NCBI RefSeq assembly: GCF_001443605.1
Contig: NZ_CP013118.1
Coordinates: 4,303,001-4,367,000, forward strand
Origin: Salinivirga cyanobacteriivorans
GTDB taxonomy: Bacteria > Bacteroidota > Bacteroidia > Bacteroidales > Salinivirgaceae
DNA length: 64,000 nucleotides
Reading direction: 5' to 3'
The notes under the pieces are model-generated. The model was not told the origin of the DNA and did not search any database. It was given only the letters and a program-made list of their open reading frames with translations. Positions within the stretch are counted from its first letter, which is position 1. Each line of letters begins with the position of its first letter. Both the position numbers and the translations under genes were made by a program. This document shows, piece after piece, positions 56,001 through 62,508 of the stretch.

Positions 56001-56071
56001 CACCAGGAATGTATCTGTTCCGCTTTTACGACAATGATGAATATGGTAACCGTAGTTTGATAATAAAATAA
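50021..56071 (+). CDS. Giant T9SS-secreted repeat adhesin with type A sorting domain
   Basis: 2016 residues. Signal peptide ends NASIAFSQ. MAM/choice-of-anchor-J-like jelly-roll units come first (FFEEDFEHEGALPETW, LFFDDFETDKGWSF, TGFETDDGRWHI), then six tandem units of about 184 residues. Each combines a short Ig-like piece (LDAGAGYTGYAWSTG, IDAGEGFDSYLW) and a CARDB-like piece beginning near L..P.. .C (for example LESPIDACEHST). The C-terminus IWPNPAKNTVWIDL to GMYLFRFYDNDEYGNRSLIIK is a type A T9SS sorting domain. It is probably displayed on the surface after PorU processing. Divergent from the PKD giant. Confidence 0.92.
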   Translation: MCYKKFILIIFVFLTNASIAFSQVFFEEDFEHEGALPETWTQEYIHDNYDWRASPGGHTETPSIPGSRKPPEAFEGEYNAMFEKLTLTNATTRFITPKIDLTFAIKAQLRFYHAQLKRTLLSGGTFNDKLKIYGKYTDELDNVSWVLLASYEEEVPEWTLRTINIPDSLNQNNFQIAFEGITGPGWGVCVDSVSLIENGLITRYIDRIEVKQPVTSYVPSGSLNNPILRVDFSVKGNQGEITLDSMLFESLNDAAVNLTTDGLKIYASNDTLFRNVQLLSTPGNYVSQEHLFTGIDYSFETGVTSIWLTYDMPASITHDLHGAVLDAMIPAGGIRVEGQAYPIQNASPSGHRELAETLFFDDFETDKGWSFTTEFQRGAPQGEGGINYGFPDPLEAHSGVNVIGTDLEGLGSKSGDYENLLVKDQYDAETPTINTDYFANMEFKFQRWLNIESFDTARIYYDLNGDNQWKEIWRNKGVVLENRWNEVGMTLPEQTNFNNSIRLKFTLGGTDDYTVYSGLNIDDLALVGNFISYDIGVVQYLGPTCNCYHTSQEQISVKVTNRGYETASNIPIGFSFDGGETWTMDEIAASIASNDTITYTFSEFADFSNGGWYDILIKTFLPEDEIPENDMLQKDQFMPYREALPYYTGFETDDGRWHITDTSDTWERGVPNYDVINETATGNKAWVTKLTFNYTNNANALLEGPCFDLSQLEKPVFECKVWGQINDEGDGLTLMYSIDGGETWQPVADDQYYNWNWYNNQTPNPPATTAWDTSSTDWIVMRTILPDALDAYDYVKFGFLFTSDEGGVSEGVAVDDVAIYESPLDFTVSALNYPQTDCEWPDTTHVKINIENKAPVTALSGTEVPVKFIWQEQHIVTDTVILDQDLAPDTPYEHLYSATVPMDSAGDYDFKFITLYEDDPYYYGASNDTTTSLVSVNGMPQYNPFPPITGKPSGSVDLDAGAGYTGYAWSTGYTGQVLSVFADDTYTVTVTNGEGCTAVDSTEVITSTDDLEMNEVLTSIDNVCLRPNPFDLEVRIFNRGEEHYGPGEEIPLAFQLNGMEPYEDTLVLADSLHIDSSINYTYSQQVDMSESRQHTLVVYANNAKDLNRADDTLSIVANTWGTPQPAVTGDTVFSSRIDTLSIDAGEGFDSYLWQDASTSRYYDVNSDIAQWYHVTVDDVHGCGPTDDSVYVNTNDLYLTSLESPIDACEHSTTEYPSVRVYNNSGNLIPAGENIQIGFSVNNGTAQTETLALPANLEGGNSQVVTLTNSANLADTGVYNFVVWVKATEDANHENDSLTETVFTYGYPNVDLAYDSIYTLTPDTLEFDAGEGFASYLWYDGATSQTHIADRDTSFVYSVTVSNEDGCGTDSDSVFVFTQDLRLVDINRPLSSCELSDQQLVRLKIYNNSADKLLPGTVIPGSYKVNNGSWHNEEFILNDTIVPGAQFFMAFEQTVDMSSGNYFNIEAAIHYATDANRNNDSASSSVDVWGYPEYTLNYDFVSSTQPDTVELIVTPGNYAGYMWNVGVDNDTLSLEGYDEPWYAVTVTTINGCSKSDTVYVNSKNLTIDQLLAPVDACAHTTTENVSIRIKNTGSDTVYAGNSMTLEITSPETISENYNFSNPLAPGDSIDYTFTGNLDLSEEGNYQVEVTLNADFDANSDDNVLVETITTHGPADVNLGNEITVSSLPFVLDAGAGFESYVWHDNSTDQTFDIDETNITGTGLYSVTVTNNLGCQGSDSRRVNVDIIDWSADDVLSPETGCYGINPPVLILRMSNQSSVPIREGRSFFVNYVLNGDNTEQETFTLTDSVYPQESYDYTFNVVPDFNAYESNVIEILLDNAGDINNGNDAITHTLTPYIPELEFGQDSIKPEDFPYILTAPDGLEDYEWSTGEFGQSIEVDEQGWYTVTAYDDFDCAAMDSVFIVDPTGLSDLTANGNRIEIWPNPAKNTVWIDLNRTTGGKLHYELVTTAGEVVHVAETTMNKGEIIELSIDHLAPGMYLFRFYDNDEYGNRSLIIK

Positions 56072-56090
56072 CGTTAATGTAAACATTCAG

Positions 56091-56117
56091 AGGCCGGTGT
56101 AATCCGGCCTTTTTTTA
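56091..56117 (+). terminator. Terminator after the giant adhesin
   Basis: AGGCCGG - TGTAAT - CCGGCCT followed by seven T, starting 20 bp after the stop codon. Confidence 0.88.
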
Positions 56118-56173
56118 TTTTAGCCTGCAAACAAATAAAGAAAACACCTGTTTGAACTATAAAGCTGATAACT

Positions 56174-57223
56174 ATGGCAGAAGAAAAGAAACATACAATA
56201 GTAGTAACCGGAGCTACCGGTTACGTAGCCTCATGGGTAGTAAAGAATTTATTAGACTCAGGACATAACGTGCGTGCTACAGTCAGGGATAAATCAAATA
56301 AAAGTAAGTATGACCATTTAACAAATATTGCCGAAAATAATAAAGGACAATTAGAAATTTTTGAAGCCGATCTTCTAAAGCCCGGCAGTTTCGATGAAGT
56401 TGTTCATGATGCAGATATGGTAATACATATGGCATCGCCATTTAAAATTTCTGGCATTAAAAATGCCCAAAGAGATTTAATTGAACCGGCTGTAGTAGGA
56501 ACGCGAAATGTATTGGAATCAGTCAATAAGGCCAAATCAGTTAAGCGCGTTGTACTTACATCCAGTGTGGTGGCCATATACGGCGATGCTATTGATATTG
56601 AGCAAACACCCGAACAGGTTTTCAATGAAACCATTTGGAATGAAACCAGTACAGAAAATCACCAGCCTTATGCCTTGTCGAAAACGCTTGCTGAAAAAGC
56701 TGCCTGGGGCATATATGATGCTCAAAAAAATTGGTCGCTGGTGGTTATTAACCCGGGATTTGTACTGGGCCCCTCGTTAAGCAAGCGTAAAGACTCCACC
56801 AGTATTGATTTTATGCGAAGCCTGTTAAACGGTAAATATAAATCAGGCGTACCCGATTTGTATTTCGGTATCGTGGATGTTCGAAATGTAGCACAGGCTC
56901 ACGTTAACGGCGCTTTAAAGAGCGAAGCGAGTGGTCGCCATATCCTGGTTTCTGATACTTTAAGAGCACTTCAGATTGCCAAAAAACTAAAACAAGCTTT
57001 CCCCGATAATCAGAAAATCCCGAAAAAGGTGCTTCCCAATTTTTTACTATATCTGCTGGGGCCATTGCAGGGTTTTACATGGAAGTTTTTAAGGCGCAAC
57101 CTTGGCATTAAACTGCGGTTTGATAACAACTACAGTATCAAAGATCTTGATATTGATTACATTAAACCGGATGATACACTTCGCGAACATGGGAAGCAGT
57201 TATATGATGATGGACTGCTTTAA
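56174..57223 (+). CDS. NAD(P)-dependent extended SDR (dihydroflavonol reductase-like)
   Basis: 349 residues. Rossmann motif VTGATGYVASWVVKNLL (about 11-27), the acidic/basic ATVRD cofactor-specificity stretch, DMVIHMASP, and active-site YALSKTLAEK with the YxxxK pair near residues 163-167. Related proteins reduce aldehydes, ketones or flavonols (DFR, cinnamoyl-CoA reductase, methylglyoxal reductase types). The substrate here cannot be told from sequence alone. Convergent with hemH across 8 bp. Confidence 0.88.
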   Translation: MAEEKKHTIVVTGATGYVASWVVKNLLDSGHNVRATVRDKSNKSKYDHLTNIAENNKGQLEIFEADLLKPGSFDEVVHDADMVIHMASPFKISGIKNAQRDLIEPAVVGTRNVLESVNKAKSVKRVVLTSSVVAIYGDAIDIEQTPEQVFNETIWNETSTENHQPYALSKTLAEKAAWGIYDAQKNWSLVVINPGFVLGPSLSKRKDSTSIDFMRSLLNGKYKSGVPDLYFGIVDVRNVAQAHVNGALKSEASGRHILVSDTLRALQIAKKLKQAFPDNQKIPKKVLPNFLLYLLGPLQGFTWKFLRRNLGIKLRFDNNYSIKDLDIDYIKPDDTLREHGKQLYDDGLL

Positions 57224-57231
57224 TCCATTGA

Positions 57232-58242
57232 TTATTTTTTAATGATCATGCTGATTGCTTTGGCCCAGTCATCGGAATCGTTTAAACTCTCCACCATTTC
57301 GAGTTTTTCGCCACCATGTTGTTCGAAAAGTAGTTTGTATTCATGTCCGAGCTCAATAGTTGTTTCAAGGCAATCGGCAACAAAAGCCGGGGCTGCAATT
57401 AAAATACGTTTTTTGCCCGCTTTGGCCAGGCTTATTAATGTTTCGTCTGTAAATGGGCGCAACCAATTTTTCGATAGTCTTGACTGGTAGGATGTAGTAT
57501 AGTGCTCTTCGGCCAGATTAAGTTCCCTTGCAAGCAATCGTGTGGTATGGTAGGTTGTGGCCTTATAGCAGTATTGGCCATGCACGGGCAGATCCTCGGT
57601 GCACGGGCAGGTTTCACTCTTTATGCCCGGATGCATTTTATCTATCTGTCGCAGAGGTAAACCGTGATATGAAAATATCACATGGTCATAATTTTCTGGT
57701 TCATATGCAGCAATACGCTTTTTAAATGCCTGAATAAAGGCTGCATGATTGTAAAACTGCCTCACAAAATGAATTACGGGTTTGTTTTTCCACTTTGGTA
57801 GTATTTCATTTATTATGTCTGCCACCGATTCGGTAGTTGATGTGGCATATTGAGGATAGAGCGGCATAATTACTATCTCATTGTAACCTTCATACTCCAG
57901 TTCCCTGAAAAGTTTCCTGAAAGATGGATTACCATACCGCATAGCTCCATATACATCAAATTCGTCTCCAATGATTTGCTCAACTTTTTTTGTCAATGCC
58001 TCCAGATGAATTAGTAGTGGTGAGCCGTGTTTTGTCCATAAACGCTGATAGAGTTTGGTTGATTTGGGTGCTCTGAATGGCACTATGATAAGATTTACAA
58101 GTAGTTTGCGCAACAACCATGGTATATCGATGATTCTTTTGTCATTCAGGAACTGGAACAAATACCTGCGCACTGCAGGTACTGTTGGTTTGTCTGGAGT
58201 GCCGGTGTTGACCAAAATCAACGCTTTGCTTTTTTGACTCAT
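57232..58242 (-). CDS. hemH: Ferrochelatase
   Basis: Inserts Fe(II) into protoporphyrin IX, the last step of heme synthesis. 336 residues. The start ALILVNTGTPDKPTVPAVRRY is typical. The catalytic His is in FSYHGLP (about 191-197). GHEYKLLFEQHGGEKLEMVESLN carries the second conserved acidic residue. CPCTEDLPVHGQYCY has several Cys residues, though I cannot tell whether they bind a cluster. The start overlaps the hemY stop by 4 bp. Confidence 0.96.
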   Translation of the reverse strand: MSQKSKALILVNTGTPDKPTVPAVRRYLFQFLNDKRIIDIPWLLRKLLVNLIIVPFRAPKSTKLYQRLWTKHGSPLLIHLEALTKKVEQIIGDEFDVYGAMRYGNPSFRKLFRELEYEGYNEIVIMPLYPQYATSTTESVADIINEILPKWKNKPVIHFVRQFYNHAAFIQAFKKRIAAYEPENYDHVIFSYHGLPLRQIDKMHPGIKSETCPCTEDLPVHGQYCYKATTYHTTRLLARELNLAEEHYTTSYQSRLSKNWLRPFTDETLISLAKAGKKRILIAAPAFVADCLETTIELGHEYKLLFEQHGGEKLEMVESLNDSDDWAKAISMIIKK

Positions 58243-59606
58243 GAGGTTAGCTTTTTACTTAAATCCACGGCTTGTTTTACACGATCTGCCATTCCAATGC
58301 CATCTCGAATATTACCTGCCAGGATCAAACCCGGGTATTGCTGTTCAATACTTTCAATAGCGTTTATCCGTTCAGGTGTGGTTTCTGTATATTGTGGAAT
58401 GGCGTGTTTATACCTGAAAACATGTGCCAGTTCAGGCTCATTTCTGGCTTTTAATGTTTCGGTTACTGTATTTTTGGCCAGTGTCAACAGTTGTTCGTCT
58501 GATTGTTCAATGATATCCGGATGCCGCATTCCACCCATAAAAACAGATAACAGGGCGCCTGATTCAGGTGCGCGATTTTTAAATATGGATGAAGGAAAAA
58601 GTATTCCAAGTACTTTGCGTTGTTCGAGTTTTGGAATCAGTCCACCAAAAGCATTAAGCTCGCGACCATCCCAATTTTTGAACCCCAATACCACCTGCAC
58701 TACTTTGGCATAAGTAAGATCTGTAATTGGTTGGGTAATATTTTTATCAATAAAGGGTAGTAATTTCTCAATGGAAGGCGCGGGAACTGTTGTAACTACT
58801 TTTTTAGAGGTAACAACAAATGTTTCTGTTTCTGTACTCCAGGATGTTTTAAATCCGCTCTCATGTGGCTCAATAGTAGTGTTGTGTGCGCCTAATTGAA
58901 TATTTTCGGAACCAATATTTTTTGCCACGGTATCGGTTAAATGCTGAAGGCCATTAAAGGCAGAAAATACCTCTTTTGTTGCCTTGCGATCCCGGTCGGT
59001 TTTCGGTTCTTTCTTTTTTTGTATGGCTCCACGAATAAAGCTACCATAAGTTTGCTCCAGGTTGTAAAGCTTTGGAAGTGCATATTTGGGAATCAGTTTA
59101 TTCGGGTCTCCTGCATAGATTCCCGAAATAAATGGATCTACAGCATAGTCCAGAAATGATTTTCCCATACGACGCTTCACAAGTTGAGCCAATGTTTCGT
59201 GCGGATTAGTACCTGGTTTGCGCCAGGGTTCTCCCAGTATCCTGAATTTATCTTTTAATGAAAAAAGTGGTGTAGTGATTCCTCCAATCAGCCCTGAAGG
59301 GATGGCGTGGAAGTGATTGTTTTTTAAAATCCACCTGTTTTTAGAATCTGAATTGGCTGTTTCAAGTTCGGCTTCGCTATTGTCTTCAAAAAGCTCAACC
59401 AGCTCAGGGTTTGACAAGACCCCTGTATTGGGTCCGGTTTCATATATAAACCCATTTTCTTGTTTGGTTTGTATTACACCTCCAACATGGTCTGACTGAT
59501 CTATAATGGTTACTTTTTTACCGGCTTTCTGAAGATAAAAGGCCAGAGTTAGTCCTGTGATTCCTGCACCTATTATTACAACGTCTTTAGTTTCATTTTC
59601 TTTCAT
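58239..59606 (-). CDS. hemY: Protoporphyrinogen oxidase (HemY/HemG-type flavoprotein)
   Basis: FAD enzyme oxidising protoporphyrinogen IX (or coproporphyrinogen in the Gram-positive route). 455 residues. Dinucleotide motif VVIIGAGITGLTLAFYL (9-25) with the following acidic VTIIDQSDHVGG, PFISGIYAGDPNKL in the middle, and the C-terminal LAGNIRDGIGMADRVKQA FAD motif. With hemH next and hemN upstream, the classical protoporphyrin route is the likely one. 69 bp separate it from hemN. Confidence 0.93.
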   Translation of the reverse strand: MKENETKDVVIIGAGITGLTLAFYLQKAGKKVTIIDQSDHVGGVIQTKQENGFIYETGPNTGVLSNPELVELFEDNSEAELETANSDSKNRWILKNNHFHAIPSGLIGGITTPLFSLKDKFRILGEPWRKPGTNPHETLAQLVKRRMGKSFLDYAVDPFISGIYAGDPNKLIPKYALPKLYNLEQTYGSFIRGAIQKKKEPKTDRDRKATKEVFSAFNGLQHLTDTVAKNIGSENIQLGAHNTTIEPHESGFKTSWSTETETFVVTSKKVVTTVPAPSIEKLLPFIDKNITQPITDLTYAKVVQVVLGFKNWDGRELNAFGGLIPKLEQRKVLGILFPSSIFKNRAPESGALLSVFMGGMRHPDIIEQSDEQLLTLAKNTVTETLKARNEPELAHVFRYKHAIPQYTETTPERINAIESIEQQYPGLILAGNIRDGIGMADRVKQAVDLSKKLTS

Positions 59607-59675
59607 ACAGTCTTTAGTTTTCGCTTTTTGGAATAAGTATAAAAGTCTAAACCGATTCTACTTTGTGCTTAATCT

Positions 59676-61055
59676 CTAAACCGATTTGGAGTATTTTTGT
59701 TGCTGCTCTTTATATGCAGGATCCAAAGCTGCTGCAATATTGCGTATAAATAACGAACCTAACTCAGTAACCTCAAAACCATTGGCTTTAGGGTTTATTA
59801 GTTTGTCTTTTTTAAACATTTCGAAAGCAGCTTTATCTGGCTGTGCAATTTTATTAAGGTTTTCTTCTGAAATATTGAGCTTTTCTGACATTTCTTGCCA
59901 GTCAATTTCTTTATTGCACATTAAATGCGTAATTATTTCACGCACTAAGATTTGTTCTTGGCTTACGTGCATTCCTTTGACTGTGGCATATTGCCCACTT
60001 TCAATTTTATCGATGTACGCTTGTGTATCTTTCTCATTTTGCGCGTAACCGCTTTCTGTCTGGCTGATGGCCGACATCCCAAAAGCGTATACCTGCCCTG
60101 TTGTGCGGCGTGTGGCATACCCCTGAAAATTCCTGTGCAGTTGTTTGTTCTTGAGGGCAATGAAAAGTTCATCGTTTTCACGTACGTAATGGTCAAGCCC
60201 TATGGCGTGATATCCCGCATGAATGAGGAAATGGTATGCGGCGAGAAACATTTCCATTTTAGTTTCTGTTGATGGGAGCCCTCTCTTTTCAAGTATTTTT
60301 TGTTGCTTTTTAATCCAGGGCACATGAGCATAAGAGAAGGTAACCAAACGGTCGGGTTGAAGCTGCACGGCCTTTTCCATAGTTTCAACAAAGCTCGCCG
60401 GTGTTTGCAATGGCAACCCGTAAATAAAGTCGAGGTTAACGGCCACTTCCGGGTTATCTGAGCGCATCAATTGCATGAGCTCCTGTACCGGCATTTGGGC
60501 CGGATCACGATTCACCGCTTTTAGTACTTCTTCATTAAAGTCCTGTATCCCCATGCTGAAACGGTTAAAACCAGCATCTTTTAGTTCGCTAAGGTATTTT
60601 TTGTTCAGATGTGCCGGATGAGCTTCAATGGCTATTTCGGGCTTATCTATAAATTCAAATGTATTGAACAGGTATTCGTTAATTTCCTTGATAAATTCAG
60701 ATGCAATGGAGTTGGGGGTTCCTCCGCCGTAATGTATTTGGGCCACTTCCCGATTTTTATCCAAATGGGCGGCAACCATTGCAATTTCTTTCTTTAGTGC
60801 CTGTATGTAAGGTTTTATTAGCTTTTTATCGCCAGTTAAGCACATGTTACACCCACAATAGAAGCACATTTTATTACAAAATGGAATGTGTATGTATATC
60901 GAAATAAGTTCTGGTTGTAACATATTCGATTCTACGAGCAGATCTTTATAATTACTGCCATTAAAATTATCGCTGAAATGGTTGGCGGGCGGATAACTCG
61001 TGTACCTTGGAACAGGTACATTATATTTTTTGAGTAAACTATCAGGTACTTGCAT
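59676..61055 (-). CDS. hemN: Oxygen-independent coproporphyrinogen III oxidase
   Basis: Radical-SAM decarboxylase acting on two propionate side chains of coproporphyrinogen III without O2. 459 residues. Cluster cysteines C60, C64, C67 are in YIHIPFCNKMCFYCGCN, the extra Cys69 seen in true HemN is present, and YGGGTPNSI and FSMGIQDFNEEV follow. The length and the start (YNVPVPRYTSYPPANHF) fit HemN proper rather than the HemW group. It overlaps the MFS gene upstream by 14 bp. Confidence 0.95.
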   Translation of the reverse strand: MQVPDSLLKKYNVPVPRYTSYPPANHFSDNFNGSNYKDLLVESNMLQPELISIYIHIPFCNKMCFYCGCNMCLTGDKKLIKPYIQALKKEIAMVAAHLDKNREVAQIHYGGGTPNSIASEFIKEINEYLFNTFEFIDKPEIAIEAHPAHLNKKYLSELKDAGFNRFSMGIQDFNEEVLKAVNRDPAQMPVQELMQLMRSDNPEVAVNLDFIYGLPLQTPASFVETMEKAVQLQPDRLVTFSYAHVPWIKKQQKILEKRGLPSTETKMEMFLAAYHFLIHAGYHAIGLDHYVRENDELFIALKNKQLHRNFQGYATRRTTGQVYAFGMSAISQTESGYAQNEKDTQAYIDKIESGQYATVKGMHVSQEQILVREIITHLMCNKEIDWQEMSEKLNISEENLNKIAQPDKAAFEMFKKDKLINPKANGFEVTELGSLFIRNIAAALDPAYKEQQQKYSKSV

Positions 61056-62250
61056 AATGCTGATTTTTATTGAGAACGTAAAATACTGTAAGAAGCGCTA
61101 TAGCACAAAATGCTGCTTCAATTGTGAACAGGCCGGTATAGCCTAATAAATCACCTATTTTACCACTAACTACGGCAAAAATGAGGCCACTAAGGTGCGT
61201 AATTACAATTTGTACAGTAAAATCAGTCCCTTCATGACCCGGCCTGACCATATCCATAGATGTAGTATAAATTACTACTGTGGAGAGGCCATATCCACCC
61301 CAAAGCAGACCAATACCCAGATAAAGCGCAGCCAGAGCCGGTGTACCATGCGAAATTGCAACAAACCATAAGGCTGTTATCAAATTAATTGAGGCAAATA
61401 AGTATAAAGCTTTTCGCCGGCCTATTTTCTTTTGAATAAACCCGCCAACGAATGCCATAGCTGCCGCTATTGATGTACCGAATATACCGGACATGAAACC
61501 AATTTCTTTAACTGTGTAGCCTAAATCGACCATGTAAGGTTTGAGCATGGCCAGTGTACCAATAATTCCTGAATAGTAGAAAACCAATAGCAATACACGT
61601 TTATGCATGCCTTTCCGCGCAAAAAAACCTTTTATTGCAGCTGGCGTTATTGTTTTAACTTCGGGTTTTTCCACCGGATTTTTACGGTGATAAAAGGGGA
61701 GGGGAATAAGCGCAAATAGAACGAATGAAGCCAGTAGCCAGAGTAATACCTGCCATCCGAAATAGTAATAAGCGATTAATAGTACCCCGGTGCCCATAAG
61801 GCTGCCCACAAAACTTCCGCCCGACTGCATGCTGTTGCCCAAACTGCGTTCATTTTTCTTGAGTATGAGTATGGCAAAAGCATCGGTGGCAATATCTTGC
61901 GTGGCAGAGGCTGTAAATGCAATCACCATTAATATCACAATGAGCTGAAAGCTGGTGCCCAGGTCAAGCCAGCCAATACCAAATATTACAATGGCATAAA
62001 AAATTTCAGAAACAATGATCCAACGCCTTAATTGCCTGCTGTTATGTGTTTTGCTGTCGATTACAGGTGCCCACAAAAATTTAAGAATCCATGGTAGCTT
62101 TACCAGTTGAAGCAACCCAATTGATTCCAATGAATAGTTTTCCTGGCGCATTATTACCGGAACAACCGTAGAAAAAAAGCTCATCGGTATCGATTGAGCT
62201 ATATACAAACTAAATAGAAGCGGAAATTTATGCCAGTTTTGTCCTTTCAT
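61042..62250 (-). CDS. MFS transporter of the AmpG/PAT type
   Basis: 402 residues with about 12 hydrophobic helices and no signal peptide. The IGLLQLVKLPWILKFLWAPVID segment and the ATQDIATDAFAILIL motif are characteristic of the AmpG / acetyl-CoA (PAT) transporter branch. AmpG imports muropeptides, but members lying beside TonB receptors import siderophores or other chelates. First intact gene of the heme operon here, with a receptor fragment just upstream, so a porphyrin, heme or siderophore substrate is possible. Substrate not shown. Confidence 0.85.
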   Translation of the reverse strand: MKGQNWHKFPLLFSLYIAQSIPMSFFSTVVPVIMRQENYSLESIGLLQLVKLPWILKFLWAPVIDSKTHNSRQLRRWIIVSEIFYAIVIFGIGWLDLGTSFQLIVILMVIAFTASATQDIATDAFAILILKKNERSLGNSMQSGGSFVGSLMGTGVLLIAYYYFGWQVLLWLLASFVLFALIPLPFYHRKNPVEKPEVKTITPAAIKGFFARKGMHKRVLLLVFYYSGIIGTLAMLKPYMVDLGYTVKEIGFMSGIFGTSIAAAMAFVGGFIQKKIGRRKALYLFASINLITALWFVAISHGTPALAALYLGIGLLWGGYGLSTVVIYTTSMDMVRPGHEGTDFTVQIVITHLSGLIFAVVSGKIGDLLGYTGLFTIEAAFCAIALLTVFYVLNKNQHYAST

Positions 62251-62332
62251 TGGATGTGAAAATTTTAAAGAGGGCTAAATTACAATAAAAGGAGAACCTA
62301 CAACAAAAAGTATGCAGGTTTCCCTTTTATTC

Positions 62333-62508
62333 TTAAAAGTTATATGTCAGGCTAAACCCATAGCGCGAGGGTTTTCCGGGTTGAACGTATTGATTACCCA
62401 ACGCATCGAAAGCGAATGAGTGATATTCTGTTTCGAGTAAGTTTTTGCGCCAAAAATTGAGTCCAAATTTATCTTTGATAAATGAGACTTTTGTAGAAAA
62501 AAGGTTGT
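62333..62508 (-). pseudogene. 3' end of a TonB-dependent receptor, cut by IS1634-type copy 2
   Basis: The last 58 codons of an outer-membrane barrel: KVSFIKDKFGLNFWRKNLL and QYVQPGKPSRYGFSLTYNF, ending in the terminal Phe typical of such barrels. The reading frame runs into the IS end at 62509. It lies 82 bp upstream of the MFS gene and in the same direction, so it was probably the first gene of that operon. The rest of the gene should lie beyond the right end of the IS. Confidence 0.82.
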
